The position numbers and the translations under genes are program-made. Below the pieces are notes generated by a model, which was not told the origin of the DNA, searched no databases, and saw only the letters and a list, made by a program, of their open reading frames with translations. A DNA stretch of 38,673 nt from Streptomyces diastatochromogenes. GTDB taxonomy: Bacteria > Actinomycetota > Actinomycetes > Streptomycetales > Streptomycetaceae. Location of the stretch: NCBI GenBank assembly GCA_001418405.1, contig LIQL01000131.1, positions 1 through 38,673 on the forward strand. The letters run 5' to 3'. Of this stretch, positions 1 to 6,912 are shown in pieces. Positions within the stretch are counted from its first letter, which is position 1. Every line of letters starts with the position of its first letter.

Positions 1-138
1 GGTTCTGGGGCCCGCCGGCCGGGGCGCCCGAGCGGCTGCGGGCGGTGCGCGCCATGGCCCCCCGGTCGCCGCTGCCGCCCAGCCCCCGGGCGATCTCGTC
101 CAGTGCGCCCAGGACCTCGGCCGGCGGGCCCCAGAACC
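1..138. repeat. 20-bp perfect inverted repeat flanking a 98-bp inverted segment
   Basis: Arm 1 (1-20, ggttctggggcccgccggcc) is the exact reverse complement of arm 2 (119-138). The 98 bp between them encode PP2C-like sequence only when read on the minus strand. Flipping the interior restores FWGPPA + EVLGALDEIARGLGG... + AGGPQN + RSARTADLSEVYL with no frame change. Both orientations stay open because the flip preserves length. It could be a natural inversion or an assembly artefact. Confidence 0.9.
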
Positions 139-986
139 GTTCGGCCCGCACCGCCGACCTCTCCGAGGTCTACCTCGCCACCTGCGTCTACGCCGTCTAC
201 GACCCGATCACCCGGGTGTGCACCTTCGCCAACGCGGGCCATCTGCCGCCGGTGCTGGTCGAGGAGGGCGAGGAGGCGTTGCTGCTGGACGTCCCGCCGG
301 GGATGCCGCTGGGCGTCGGCGGCGAGCCGTTCGAGGAGATCGAGGTCGAGGTGCCGGACGGCGCGCTGCTCGCGCTGTACACCGACGGCCTGGTGGAGTC
401 CCGGCACCATCCGCTGGACGAGGGGCTGCAGGCGTTCCGCCGTGCGCTCTCGGACGCCGACCGGCCGCTGGAGGACGTCTGCGACCACGTCCTGTCCGCC
501 CTGGACACCTCGCACGGCGAGGACGACATCGCGCTGCTGATGGCCCGGGTGCACGGGTTGCCCAAGGACGCGGTGGGCGACTGGAGCCTGGCGCCGGAGC
601 CGCGTTCGGTGGCCCGGGCCCGGGAGCTGGCCCGCGACCAGCTGACCGACTGGGGACTACAGGCACTGGTCGACACCACCGAGTTGCTGGTCAGCGAGTT
701 GGTGACGAACGCCCTGCGGCACGGGCACGGGGAGATCCGGCTGCGGCTGCTGCTGGACCGGACGCTGGTCTGCGAGGTCTGGGACGCCGATCTGGCCCAG
801 CCGCGGCGGCGACGGGCCCGGGACACCGACGAGGGCGGCCGCGGCCTGCAGCTCGTCGGCCTGCTGAGCGAGCGCTGGGGGAGCCGGCGCACCCCGCGCG
901 GCAAGACCGTCTGGTACGAACTCGCGCTGCCGGACGGCGATGCGGCGCCGGTGGACCCGGCGGAGGCCCTGCTGAGCCTGTTCTGA
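1..986 (+). CDS. SpoIIE/PP2C-type serine phosphatase with C-terminal HATPase domain (5' partial, inverted segment)
   Basis: This is the 3' part of a multidomain signalling phosphatase. Seen: PP2C/SpoIIE motifs SEVYLATCVYAVYD, FANAGHLPPVL, ALYTDGLVESR and HGEDDIALLMA, then an anti-sigma-type histidine-kinase-like ATPase domain with LVSELVTNALRHG and GGRGLQLVGLLSERWG, ending at 986. Known: such proteins dephosphorylate anti-sigma antagonists, and the HATPase part resembles RsbW-like kinases. The gene must start upstream of the window, because family members carry PAS/GAF sensor domains and the frame is open from base 3. The GTG at 45 is not a credible start. Residues encoded by about 21-118 do not look like the family; the reverse complement of that stretch does (EVLGALDEIARGLGG), and it joins in frame to RSARTADLSEVYL at 138. 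The copy as given probably has a damaged PP2C domain. No regulator is adjacent. A convergent amidohydrolase lies 72 bp downstream. Confidence 0.85.
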   Translation, partial: FWGPPAGAPERLRAVRAMAPRSPLPPSPRAISSSAPRTSAGGPQNRSARTADLSEVYLATCVYAVYDPITRVCTFANAGHLPPVLVEEGEEALLLDVPPGMPLGVGGEPFEEIEVEVPDGALLALYTDGLVESRHHPLDEGLQAFRRALSDADRPLEDVCDHVLSALDTSHGEDDIALLMARVHGLPKDAVGDWSLAPEPRSVARARELARDQLTDWGLQALVDTTELLVSELVTNALRHGHGEIRLRLLLDRTLVCEVWDADLAQPRRRRARDTDEGGRGLQLVGLLSERWGSRRTPRGKTVWYELALPDGDAAPVDPAEALLSLF

Positions 987-1024
987 AGGGCGTGGCCCGG
1001 GGTGCGCGGCGGGCGGCCCCGGGG

Positions 1025-1046
1025 ACCCGGGTGGACGGACCCGGGT
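1025..1046. terminator. Hairpin between convergent genes (possible bidirectional terminator)
   Basis: ACCCGGGT-ggacgg-ACCCGGGT forms an 8-bp stem with a 6-nt loop in the 72-bp gap between the phosphatase stop (986) and the amidohydrolase stop (1059). Each arm is itself palindromic. There is no T-run, which is usual for Streptomyces terminators. Confidence 0.5.
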
Positions 1047-1058
1047 GTCGTGGTGCGG

Positions 1059-2471
1059 TCAGGCGTCGCGGAGGTGCGCGGCGGCCAGTTCCGCCTCGCG
1101 GACGACGCGTTCGGTGTCGACGTGCAGCAGTTCGCCCTGCGACTTGCGCAGGTGGCCGTCGACGAAGACCTCGCTGACGTTCGGCGGCTGGCCGTTGAGG
1201 ACGATCTGGCTGGTCCAGTCGAAGCGCGGGGCGAAGTTGAGCGTGCCGGGGTCGAGGACGACGACGTCGGCCCGCTTGCCCGGGGTCAGCGAACCGACCC
1301 GGTCCGCCATGCCGATGGCCTCCGCGCCGCCCAGCGTCGCCATCCGGAGCACCGCCGGGAGGGTCGGGTGGATCGCGGCGTCCTCGTGGCGGGCCCGCTG
1401 GAGACCGACGGCCGCCTTCATCACGTTGAACATGTCCGAGGTGTCGTTGGTCCCGCCGTCGTGGCCGAGGCCGGCCTTGACGCCCTGCTGGTGGAACGCC
1501 GGCAGCGGGCAGATCCCGGATGCCAGCCGCATGTTGCTCAGCGGGCAGTGGGCGATCCGCACGTCGTGCTCGCCGGTCAGGGCGATCTCCTCGTCGGTGA
1601 GGTGGATCGCGTGGTTCATCAGCAGGTTCGGGCCGAACGCGTCGATCTCGCGCAGTGAGCGGATCGGGTCGTCGGCGCGGTCGCCCTTGTTCTCCAGGAC
1701 GTGCGAGTTGAACATCACGCCCAGGTCGCGGGCGACCTCGTACAGCGCGCGCAGCTCCTTGATCTGGCCCATCCCGGCGTGTGCGGAGACCTGGACGGAG
1801 GCCAGCGGCAGCGGGTCCAGGAAGTCTTTCTTGATCTTCGGGATGAGGTGGGCGTCGGCGGCGCTCTGCGTCGAGGCGTAGACGAAGCGCAGCCCGGAGT
1901 CGTCCAGCGCCTTGATGTAGCGCGCGCTGGTGTCGTACGGGACCGGGTGCACCCAGTCGACGAGGGTGGTGACGCCCGCCTGGAGGGCGTCGAGCGCGGC
2001 CAGGTGGACGAAGCGGTACATGTCCTGCGGGCCGATCTTGGGGAGCGTGACGCGGTTGCAGTCGCTCAGCCAGCCGTAGAGGTCCTCGTTCGAACAGCCG
2101 CCGCGGATGCTGGACTGCCACAGGTGGTTGTGCAGGTCGACGAAGCCGGGCAGCACGATCTTGCCGCGGGTGTCGAGCACCCGGGCGCCGGCCGGCGCGG
2201 TCAGGCCGTGGCCCACGGCGGCGACGGTCCCGTCCTTCAGCAGCACGTCGACGCCGTTCTCCAGCTGCCCGAGCGTGCCCTTGCCCACGTGGGGGTCCAT
2301 GGTGAGGACCAGGTCCGCGCCGCGCAGCAGGGTGGTGCGACGGTCGCCGGGGGCCTCGGTCGGTCGGGCGGGGCGGTCCTGGGCCAGCGCGGGGAAGCCG
2401 GCCGCGGCGGCCAGCGGGACGGTGCTCAGGCCGGCCAGGACCCGCCGTCGGTTTATTTTTGGAAGATTCAT
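1059..2471 (-). CDS. Exported amidohydrolase of the ATZ/TRZ (SsnA/guanine deaminase-like) type
   Basis: 470 residues. Metal-dependent hydrolase of the amidohydrolase superfamily, which typically deaminates or dechlorinates heterocycles; the substrate here is unknown. Seen: an N-terminal NRRRVLAGL segment followed by a hydrophobic Ala-rich stretch to about residue 30, resembling a Tat signal; metal motif HNH (H114, H116); SHVLE (H257, E260); HCPLSN (H308); and GHDGGTND (D338), where relatives usually have G-T/S-D-G. A C-terminal GKRADVVVLD segment closes the beta-sandwich. The start is ATG 2471, chosen because a TATAAG hexamer ends 6 nt before it, indicating a leaderless transcript. No ribosome-binding site is convincing. 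It is monocistronic, lying downstream of sdhB with about 105 bp and a palindrome between. The Tat signal would place it outside the membrane, unusual for cytosolic base deaminases. Confidence 0.85.
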   Translation of the reverse strand: MNLPKINRRRVLAGLSTVPLAAAAGFPALAQDRPARPTEAPGDRRTTLLRGADLVLTMDPHVGKGTLGQLENGVDVLLKDGTVAAVGHGLTAPAGARVLDTRGKIVLPGFVDLHNHLWQSSIRGGCSNEDLYGWLSDCNRVTLPKIGPQDMYRFVHLAALDALQAGVTTLVDWVHPVPYDTSARYIKALDDSGLRFVYASTQSAADAHLIPKIKKDFLDPLPLASVQVSAHAGMGQIKELRALYEVARDLGVMFNSHVLENKGDRADDPIRSLREIDAFGPNLLMNHAIHLTDEEIALTGEHDVRIAHCPLSNMRLASGICPLPAFHQQGVKAGLGHDGGTNDTSDMFNVMKAAVGLQRARHEDAAIHPTLPAVLRMATLGGAEAIGMADRVGSLTPGKRADVVVLDPGTLNFAPRFDWTSQIVLNGQPPNVSEVFVDGHLRKSQGELLHVDTERVVREAELAAAHLRDA

Positions 2472-2477
2472 TCCGCT

Positions 2478-2483
2478 CTTATA
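2478..2483 (-). promoter_or_regulatory. Putative leaderless -10 element of the amidohydrolase gene
   Basis: TATAAG on the minus strand is separated by 6 nt (agcgga) from ATG 2471, so transcription would begin at or next to the start codon. A weak -35 candidate, TTACGG, lies at 2508-2503 with a long 19-nt spacer. Inferred from spacing only. Confidence 0.5.
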
Positions 2484-2525
2484 CCGCGGCTGTTCGAATC
2501 TGCCGTAAGGAGGTTTCCAGCCATG

Positions 2526-2551
2526 TGATGCAGCATCAGAAATGCTGCATC
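2526..2551. promoter_or_regulatory. Nested palindromes between sdhB and the amidohydrolase (operator or hairpin)
   Basis: GATGCAGCA-tcagaaa-TGCTGCATC is a perfect 9-bp inverted repeat (2527-2551). It also holds two palindromes, TGATGCAGCATCA (2526-2538) and ATGCTGCAT (2542-2550), with centres 14 bp apart. It sits 55-80 bp upstream of the amidohydrolase start and just after the sdhB stop. Two palindromic half-elements and no GC-rich stem or T-run favour a regulator operator, but a terminator for the sdh operon is possible. Confidence 0.55.
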
Positions 2552-2576
2552 TAGGGCTAGTTGGGCGTCATGCGGG

Positions 2577-3374
2577 TCATTCAGCCCGCCGTCGGATCTT
2601 GTTCCCGAGCCACACCAGAGGGTCGTACTTGCGGTCCGCCGCGCGCTCCTTCAGCGGGATCAGCGCATTGTCGGTGATCTTGATGTTCTCGGGGCAGACC
2701 TCCGTGCAGCACTTGGTGATGTTGCAGTAGCCGAGCCCGTGCTCGTCCTGTGCGCTGACCTTGCGGTCCAGTCCGCGGGCCGGCGCGGCGTCCAGCGGGT
2801 GCATGTCCAGCTCGGCGATCCGCATCAGGAACCGCGGGCCGGCGAAGGCCGCCTTGTTCTCCTCGTGGTCCCGGACGACGTGGCAGGTGTTCTGGCACAG
2901 GAAGCACTCGATGCACTTGCGGAACTCCTGTGACCGGTTCACGTCCTCCTGTCGCATCCGGTACTCGCCCGGCCCCAGTTCGGCGGGCGGGACGAACGAC
3001 GGCACCTGGCGCGCCTTGGTGTAGTTGAAGGAGACGTCGGTGACCAGGTCGCGCAGGACCGGGAAGGTCCGCATCGGGGTGACGGTGAGGGTCTCGGTGC
3101 GGGCGAAGACCGACATCCGGGTCATGCACATCAGCCGCGGTCGACCGTTGATCTCCGCGCTGCACGAACCGCACTTGCCGGCCTTGCAGTTCCAACGCAC
3201 CGCGAGGTCCGGCGCCTGGGTCGCCTGGAGGCGGTGGATGATGTCGAGCACCACCTCGCCCTCGTTCACCTCCACCCGGAAGTCCTCCAGCGCGCCGCCG
3301 TCCGCGTCGCCCCGCCACACCCGGAAGTGCGCCTGGTAGGCGCCGGAACGCTGTTCCGCCTGCCGCTCGCTCAC
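2577..3374 (-). CDS. sdhB: Succinate dehydrogenase iron-sulfur subunit (Sdh1-type)
   Basis: 265 residues. Electron-transfer subunit passing electrons from the flavoprotein to the membrane anchor. All cluster ligands are visible: [2Fe-2S] C63, C68, C71 and C83 (CKAGKCGSC...C); [4Fe-4S] C154, C157, C160 and C227; [3Fe-4S] C164, C217 and C223, assigned by analogy with E. coli SdhB spacing. The GTG start at 3374 (VSERQAEQ) overlaps the sdhA TGA as GTGA, implying translational coupling. The open frame continues upstream inside sdhA, but that part is only a shadow. It is the last gene of the four-gene operon. Length fits the family (about 250 residues in mycobacterial Sdh1). Confidence 0.95.
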   Translation of the reverse strand: MSERQAEQRSGAYQAHFRVWRGDADGGALEDFRVEVNEGEVVLDIIHRLQATQAPDLAVRWNCKAGKCGSCSAEINGRPRLMCMTRMSVFARTETLTVTPMRTFPVLRDLVTDVSFNYTKARQVPSFVPPAELGPGEYRMRQEDVNRSQEFRKCIECFLCQNTCHVVRDHEENKAAFAGPRFLMRIAELDMHPLDAAPARGLDRKVSAQDEHGLGYCNITKCCTEVCPENIKITDNALIPLKERAADRKYDPLVWLGNKIRRRAE

Positions 3375-5293
3375 CGGCTCAGCTCCTCGTCCGTCAGGTA
3401 CTTCACCAGCTCGTCCTTGTCGAAGAGTTCCAACAGGTCGCGGCGGATCGGCGGGGTCTCGCGGCGGGAGAGCCGGATCTGCCCCAGCGCCGGGTCCGGA
3501 TCGCCCGCCGCGTCCCGGTCGTCGGCGAGCTGGCAGACCAGGTTGACGTTGCGCCAGCGCCGGTCCATCTGCGGATGGTCGTCCCGGGTGTGCCCGCCCC
3601 GGCTCTCCGTGCGCTCCAGGGCCGCCCGCGCCACGCACTCGCTGACCAGCAGCATGTTGCGCAGGTCGAGGGAGAGGTGCCAGCCCGGGTTGTACTGCCG
3701 GTGGCCCTCCACGCCCGCCCGGCGGGCCCGCACCCGCAGCTTCGCCAATCGCTCCAGTGCCTCGGCCATCTCGCCCTCCCGGCGGATGATGCCGACCAGG
3801 TCGTTCATCGACTGCTGGAGCTCCTGGTGCAGGGTGTACGGGTTCTCGGCCGGGCCGCCGCCCTCCTCGGCGCTGAACGGGCGCAGCGCCTCCGCCTCGG
3901 CGGCGTCGATGCCGCGCGGTTCGGGGATCGGCCGGGCGCGCAGCCCGCCGACGTACTCGGCCGCGTACAGCCCCGCGCGGCGCCCGAAGACCAACAGGTC
4001 GGACAGGGAGTTGCCGCCCAGCCGGTTCGAACCGTGCATGCCGCCGGCCACCTCGCCGGCGGCGAACAGGCCCGGCACCCCGGTCGCGGCGGCGGTGTCC
4101 GGGTCCACCTCCACCCCGCCCATCACGTAGTGGCAGGTCGGGCCGACCTCCATCGGTTCGGCGGTGATGTCCACGTCCGCCAGCTCCTTGAACTGGTGGT
4201 GCATGGACGGCAGTCGACGGGTGATGACCTCGGCCGGCATGCGCGTCGAGACGTCCAGGAAGACCCCGCCGTGCGGGGAGCCGCGGCCCGCCTTGACCTC
4301 GGCGTTGATGGCCCGCGCCACCTCGTCGCGGGGCAGCAGCTCGGGTGGGCGGCGGTTGCGGTCGGGGTCCTCGTACCAGCGGTCGCCCTCGGCCTCGGAC
4401 TCGGCGTACTTCTCCTTGAAGACGTCCGGGACGTAGTCGAACATGAACCGCTTGCCGTCGCTGTTGCGCAGCACCCCGCCGTCGCCGCGCACCGACTCGG
4501 TGACGAGGATGCCCTTGACCGACGGCGGCCAGACCATCCCGGTCGGATGGAACTGGACGAACTCCATGTTGATCAGCGGTGCGCCGGCCAGCAGGGCCAG
4601 CGCGTGACCGTCACCGGTGTACTCCCAGGAGTTCGAGGTGACCTTGAAGGACTTGCCGATGCCGCCGGTGGCCAGCACCACGGCCGGCGCCTCCAGCACG
4701 AAGAAGCGGCCCGACTCCCGGTCGTAGCAGAAGACGCCGGCGACCTGCCCGTCCGTCGTCAGGACGCGGGTGACGGTGCACTCCTGGAAGACCTTCAGGC
4801 CCTCCTCGTACGAGCCGGAGACCCGCTCGTCCTCCTGCTGGAGCGAGACGATCTTCTGTTGGAGGGTGCGGATCAGCTCCAGGCCGGTGCGGTCGCCGAC
4901 GTGCGCCAGCCGCGGGTACTCGTGGCCGCCGAAGTTGCGCTGGGAGATCCGGCCGTCCGCGGTGCGGTCGAAGAGCGCGCCCCAGGTCTCCAGCTCCCAG
5001 ACCCGGTCCGGGGCCTCGCGGGCGTGCAGCTCGGCCATCCGCCACTGGTTGAGGAACTTCCCGCCGCGCATGGTGTCCCGGAAGTGCACCTGCCAGGTGT
5101 CGTGCTCGTTGGCGTTGCCCATACTGGCCGCGATGCCGCCCTCGGCCATCACCGTATGGGCCTTGCCGAACAGGGACTTGCAGATCACCGCCGTCCGCAT
5201 CCCCGCCTCGCGGGCCTCGATGGCGGCGCGCAGCCCGGCGCCGCCCGCGCCCACCACGACCACGTCCCAGGTCTGCCGGTCCACATGCGCCAT
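3371..5293 (-). CDS. sdhA: Succinate dehydrogenase / fumarate reductase flavoprotein subunit
   Basis: About 640 residues. Oxidises succinate to fumarate with covalently bound FAD at the inner face of the membrane. Seen: the dinucleotide-binding motif VVVVGAGGAG near residues 11-20; GKAHTVMAEGG with H46 at the position of the FAD-linking histidine; HPTGMVWPP; the active-site RGDGG region; HYVMGGVEVD; and GSNRLGGNSLSDLLVFGRRAG near the C-terminus. ATG 5293 (MAHVDRQ) is preferred because it fits the family N-terminus and has GGAAGG about 10 nt upstream. GTG 5302 in the same frame is an alternative. It sits 78+ bp after sdhC and overlaps sdhB by 4 bp. The length (about 640 rather than 585) matches the Sdh1/SCO0923-like class rather than the classical SdhCDAB enzyme. 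Confidence 0.95.
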   Translation of the reverse strand: MAHVDRQTWDVVVVGAGGAGLRAAIEAREAGMRTAVICKSLFGKAHTVMAEGGIAASMGNANEHDTWQVHFRDTMRGGKFLNQWRMAELHAREAPDRVWELETWGALFDRTADGRISQRNFGGHEYPRLAHVGDRTGLELIRTLQQKIVSLQQEDERVSGSYEEGLKVFQECTVTRVLTTDGQVAGVFCYDRESGRFFVLEAPAVVLATGGIGKSFKVTSNSWEYTGDGHALALLAGAPLINMEFVQFHPTGMVWPPSVKGILVTESVRGDGGVLRNSDGKRFMFDYVPDVFKEKYAESEAEGDRWYEDPDRNRRPPELLPRDEVARAINAEVKAGRGSPHGGVFLDVSTRMPAEVITRRLPSMHHQFKELADVDITAEPMEVGPTCHYVMGGVEVDPDTAAATGVPGLFAAGEVAGGMHGSNRLGGNSLSDLLVFGRRAGLYAAEYVGGLRARPIPEPRGIDAAEAEALRPFSAEEGGGPAENPYTLHQELQQSMNDLVGIIRREGEMAEALERLAKLRVRARRAGVEGHRQYNPGWHLSLDLRNMLLVSECVARAALERTESRGGHTRDDHPQMDRRWRNVNLVCQLADDRDAAGDPDPALGQIRLSRRETPPIRRDLLELFDKDELVKYLTDEELSR

Positions 5294-5380
5294 CAGTGGC
5301 ACACCTTCCCTCGGATCTCTTCGGTTTCTTCGGTTCCCTCCGGGCCCTCGCGGTCCCCAGAAGCCCGCGGACGTCGTGCG

Positions 5381-6208
5381 TCAGAAGAAGCGCGGGTCCG
5401 CGAACGCCCCGCTGGCCAGGAGGAAGACGTAGAAGTCCGCCACCGCCACGCTGATCAACGAGGACCAGGCGAGCAGCATGTGACGGGCGTTGAGCTTGCT
5501 GACCCAGCCCCACATCCGGTACCGCACCGGATGCTTGGAGAAGTGCCGCAGCCGGCCGCCGACGATGTGCCGGCAGGAGTGGCAGGAGAGGGTGTAGGCC
5601 CAGATCAGCACGATGTTGGCGAGGAAGACCAGCGACCCCAGGCCCATGTGGCCCCAGCGGTAGTGGTCGTCGCGGAAGGTCAGCACGGTGTCGTAGGTGA
5701 GGACGCCGGCGACCAGCACCGCGAAGTAGAAGAAGTAGCGGTGGACGTTCTGCAGGATCAGGGGGAAGCGGGTCTCGCCGGTGTACTTCTTGTGCGGTTC
5801 GGCGACCGCGCAGGCCGGCGGGGAGGCCCAGAAGCCGCGGTAGTACGCCTTGCGGTAGTAGTAGCAGGTCAGCCGGAAGCCCAGCGGGAAGATCAGGATC
5901 AGCAGGGCCGGGGACAGGCCCCACCAGCTGCCGAACAGCTCCCAGTTGGGACCCCCGCGCATCGTGTGGCAGTTCTGCGCCAGGCACGGCGAGTAGAACG
6001 GCGACACGTACGGCGCGTGGTAGTAGTCGGCGTTCGCGAACGCCCGCCAGGTCGAGTAGACGACGAACGCGAGCAGTCCGGCGGCGGTGCCGGCCGGCGC
6101 CAGCCACCAGCGGTCGGTGCGCAGGTGGCGGGCGGGGATGGCGGCGCGCGAGGCATCGCGCACGCCGGTCGGGCCCGATTGCGGTGCGGGTTCGATGCCA
6201 GTGGCCAA
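5381..6208 (-). CDS. sdhC: Succinate dehydrogenase membrane anchor subunit (large Sdh1-type SdhC)
   Basis: 275 residues. Anchors SdhAB and reduces menaquinone. About five hydrophobic segments are visible, near residues 36-52, 97-114, 155-173, 187-207 and 243-264. Conserved-looking Cys/His groups are C75, C80 and H81 (CLAQNCH), C115, C133, H156, and C209, H210, C212 and H214 (CHSCRH). Known (from memory): the mycobacterial Sdh1 anchor was reported to carry a membrane-embedded Rieske-type cluster instead of heme, and these Cys/His pairs are plausible ligands. That assignment is inference. The start is TTG 6208 (MATGIEPAP) with ggacggag 8 nt upstream; no ATG or GTG is suitably placed. The frame is open upstream through the preceding gene, which is coding in another frame. 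Gap to the preceding gene is 16 bp. Confidence 0.9.
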   Translation of the reverse strand: MATGIEPAPQSGPTGVRDASRAAIPARHLRTDRWWLAPAGTAAGLLAFVVYSTWRAFANADYYHAPYVSPFYSPCLAQNCHTMRGGPNWELFGSWWGLSPALLILIFPLGFRLTCYYYRKAYYRGFWASPPACAVAEPHKKYTGETRFPLILQNVHRYFFYFAVLVAGVLTYDTVLTFRDDHYRWGHMGLGSLVFLANIVLIWAYTLSCHSCRHIVGGRLRHFSKHPVRYRMWGWVSKLNARHMLLAWSSLISVAVADFYVFLLASGAFADPRFF

Positions 6209-6224
6209 CGTTACGTCTCCGTCC

Positions 6225-6524
6225 TTACGGCGCGTGCCGGTCCTTGGCGCCCAGGCCCTCGTCCTCGGCGTCCGTCCACAGCGCGGAGTTGTAGGGGGTG
6301 TCCGGGATCGGCACCATCTCGTCGTCGGCCGCGGCGGGCCGGCCGGGCGGCGCGCCGGCGAGGCCCTCCTTGAGCAGCGCCAGGCTCTCCCGGAGGTGGT
6401 CCGTGTCGCTGCGGACCCGACGGACGTCCAGCCCGCCGCCGATCCGTGCCTGAAGCTTCCCGACCGCCTGGACCAGGGCGTCCAGGCTGCGTTCAACCGC
6501 CGTCAAGTCGTCCTGTACGGACAT
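6225..6524 (-). CDS. Conserved small protein leading the sdh operon
   Basis: 99 residues, soluble, no signal peptide or membrane segment. The first half (MSVQDDLTAVERSLDAL... to about residue 58) is strongly amphipathic with heptad-like Leu/Val spacing and probably forms a coiled coil. The C-terminal half is Pro/Ala-rich, then acidic (WTDAEDEGLG). The start is ATG 6524 with GAGGG 6 nt upstream; an in-frame GTG at 6527 is possible. It is first in the operon, 16 bp before sdhC, so it is co-transcribed with the dehydrogenase. No family is recognised with confidence. Position suggests an accessory, assembly or regulatory role for Sdh, but this is guilt by association. It is not an SdhE-type flavinylation factor by sequence, as no RGxxE motif was seen. 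Confidence 0.7.
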   Translation of the reverse strand: MSVQDDLTAVERSLDALVQAVGKLQARIGGGLDVRRVRSDTDHLRESLALLKEGLAGAPPGRPAAADDEMVPIPDTPYNSALWTDAEDEGLGAKDRHAP

Positions 6525-6527
6525 CAC

Positions 6528-6912
6528 ATGCCCTCACTTCGTGACGTGTGGTGGGCGATCTCATGCGCCCGAGAGTGTCGCGCGTCACAGTAGGGCTTGG
6601 GAAGGGGGCAGGCACCACTACGACTCGAACCGGTGCGTTCCGGACCCGCCGCAGGGCACGGAGCGTCGAACTCCGGTGCGACCGGGGACGCCGTTGGGGC
6701 GTACGGGGCGGGCGGTGCGCCACCGGGTCCGTCGGCCGGTCGAGCCGGCATTGGGCCGGGCGGGTGGCCTTCGCCGGACCCGTCGACGTGTCGGTCCGTC
6801 AGGAAGCGGACGGTCACCTTCAGTAGGGAGCCCATAGATGTGATGAGCCGCAAAGTCGGCCGGACGTGTTACTGCGGCTCGGCGCGGCGCGGGCGAGCCG
6901 GAGGGAACAGTC
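6528..6912. other. Divergent intergenic region (385 bp) between the sdh operon and the orphan binding protein
   Basis: No gene is supported; short open frames here are Arg/Gly-rich shadows. It must hold the sdh promoter (leftward) and the binding-protein promoter (rightward). GTGACG (6541-6546) and CGTCAC (6583-6588) form a widely spaced inverted pair just upstream of the sdh leader gene. No clear -35/-10 pair stands out. GGAGGG at about 6899 is the ribosome-binding site of the next gene. Confidence 0.6.

Noticed and set aside
45..160. GTG at 45 as the start of the phosphatase gene
   Set aside because: The frame is open to the window edge, FWGPPA upstream fits the family, and residues after 45 come from the inverted segment; no ribosome-binding site is present.
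2507..2527. Good Shine-Dalgarno (aaggagg) followed by ATG-TGA on the plus strand
   Set aside because: A start codon directly followed by a stop gives no protein; more likely chance in the promoter region of the minus-strand gene.
3575..6373. Very long plus-strand open frame antisense to sdhA/sdhC
   Set aside because: Composition is Val/Arg/Gly/Ala-rich as expected for an antisense shadow in high-GC DNA, while the minus strand carries complete Sdh motifs.
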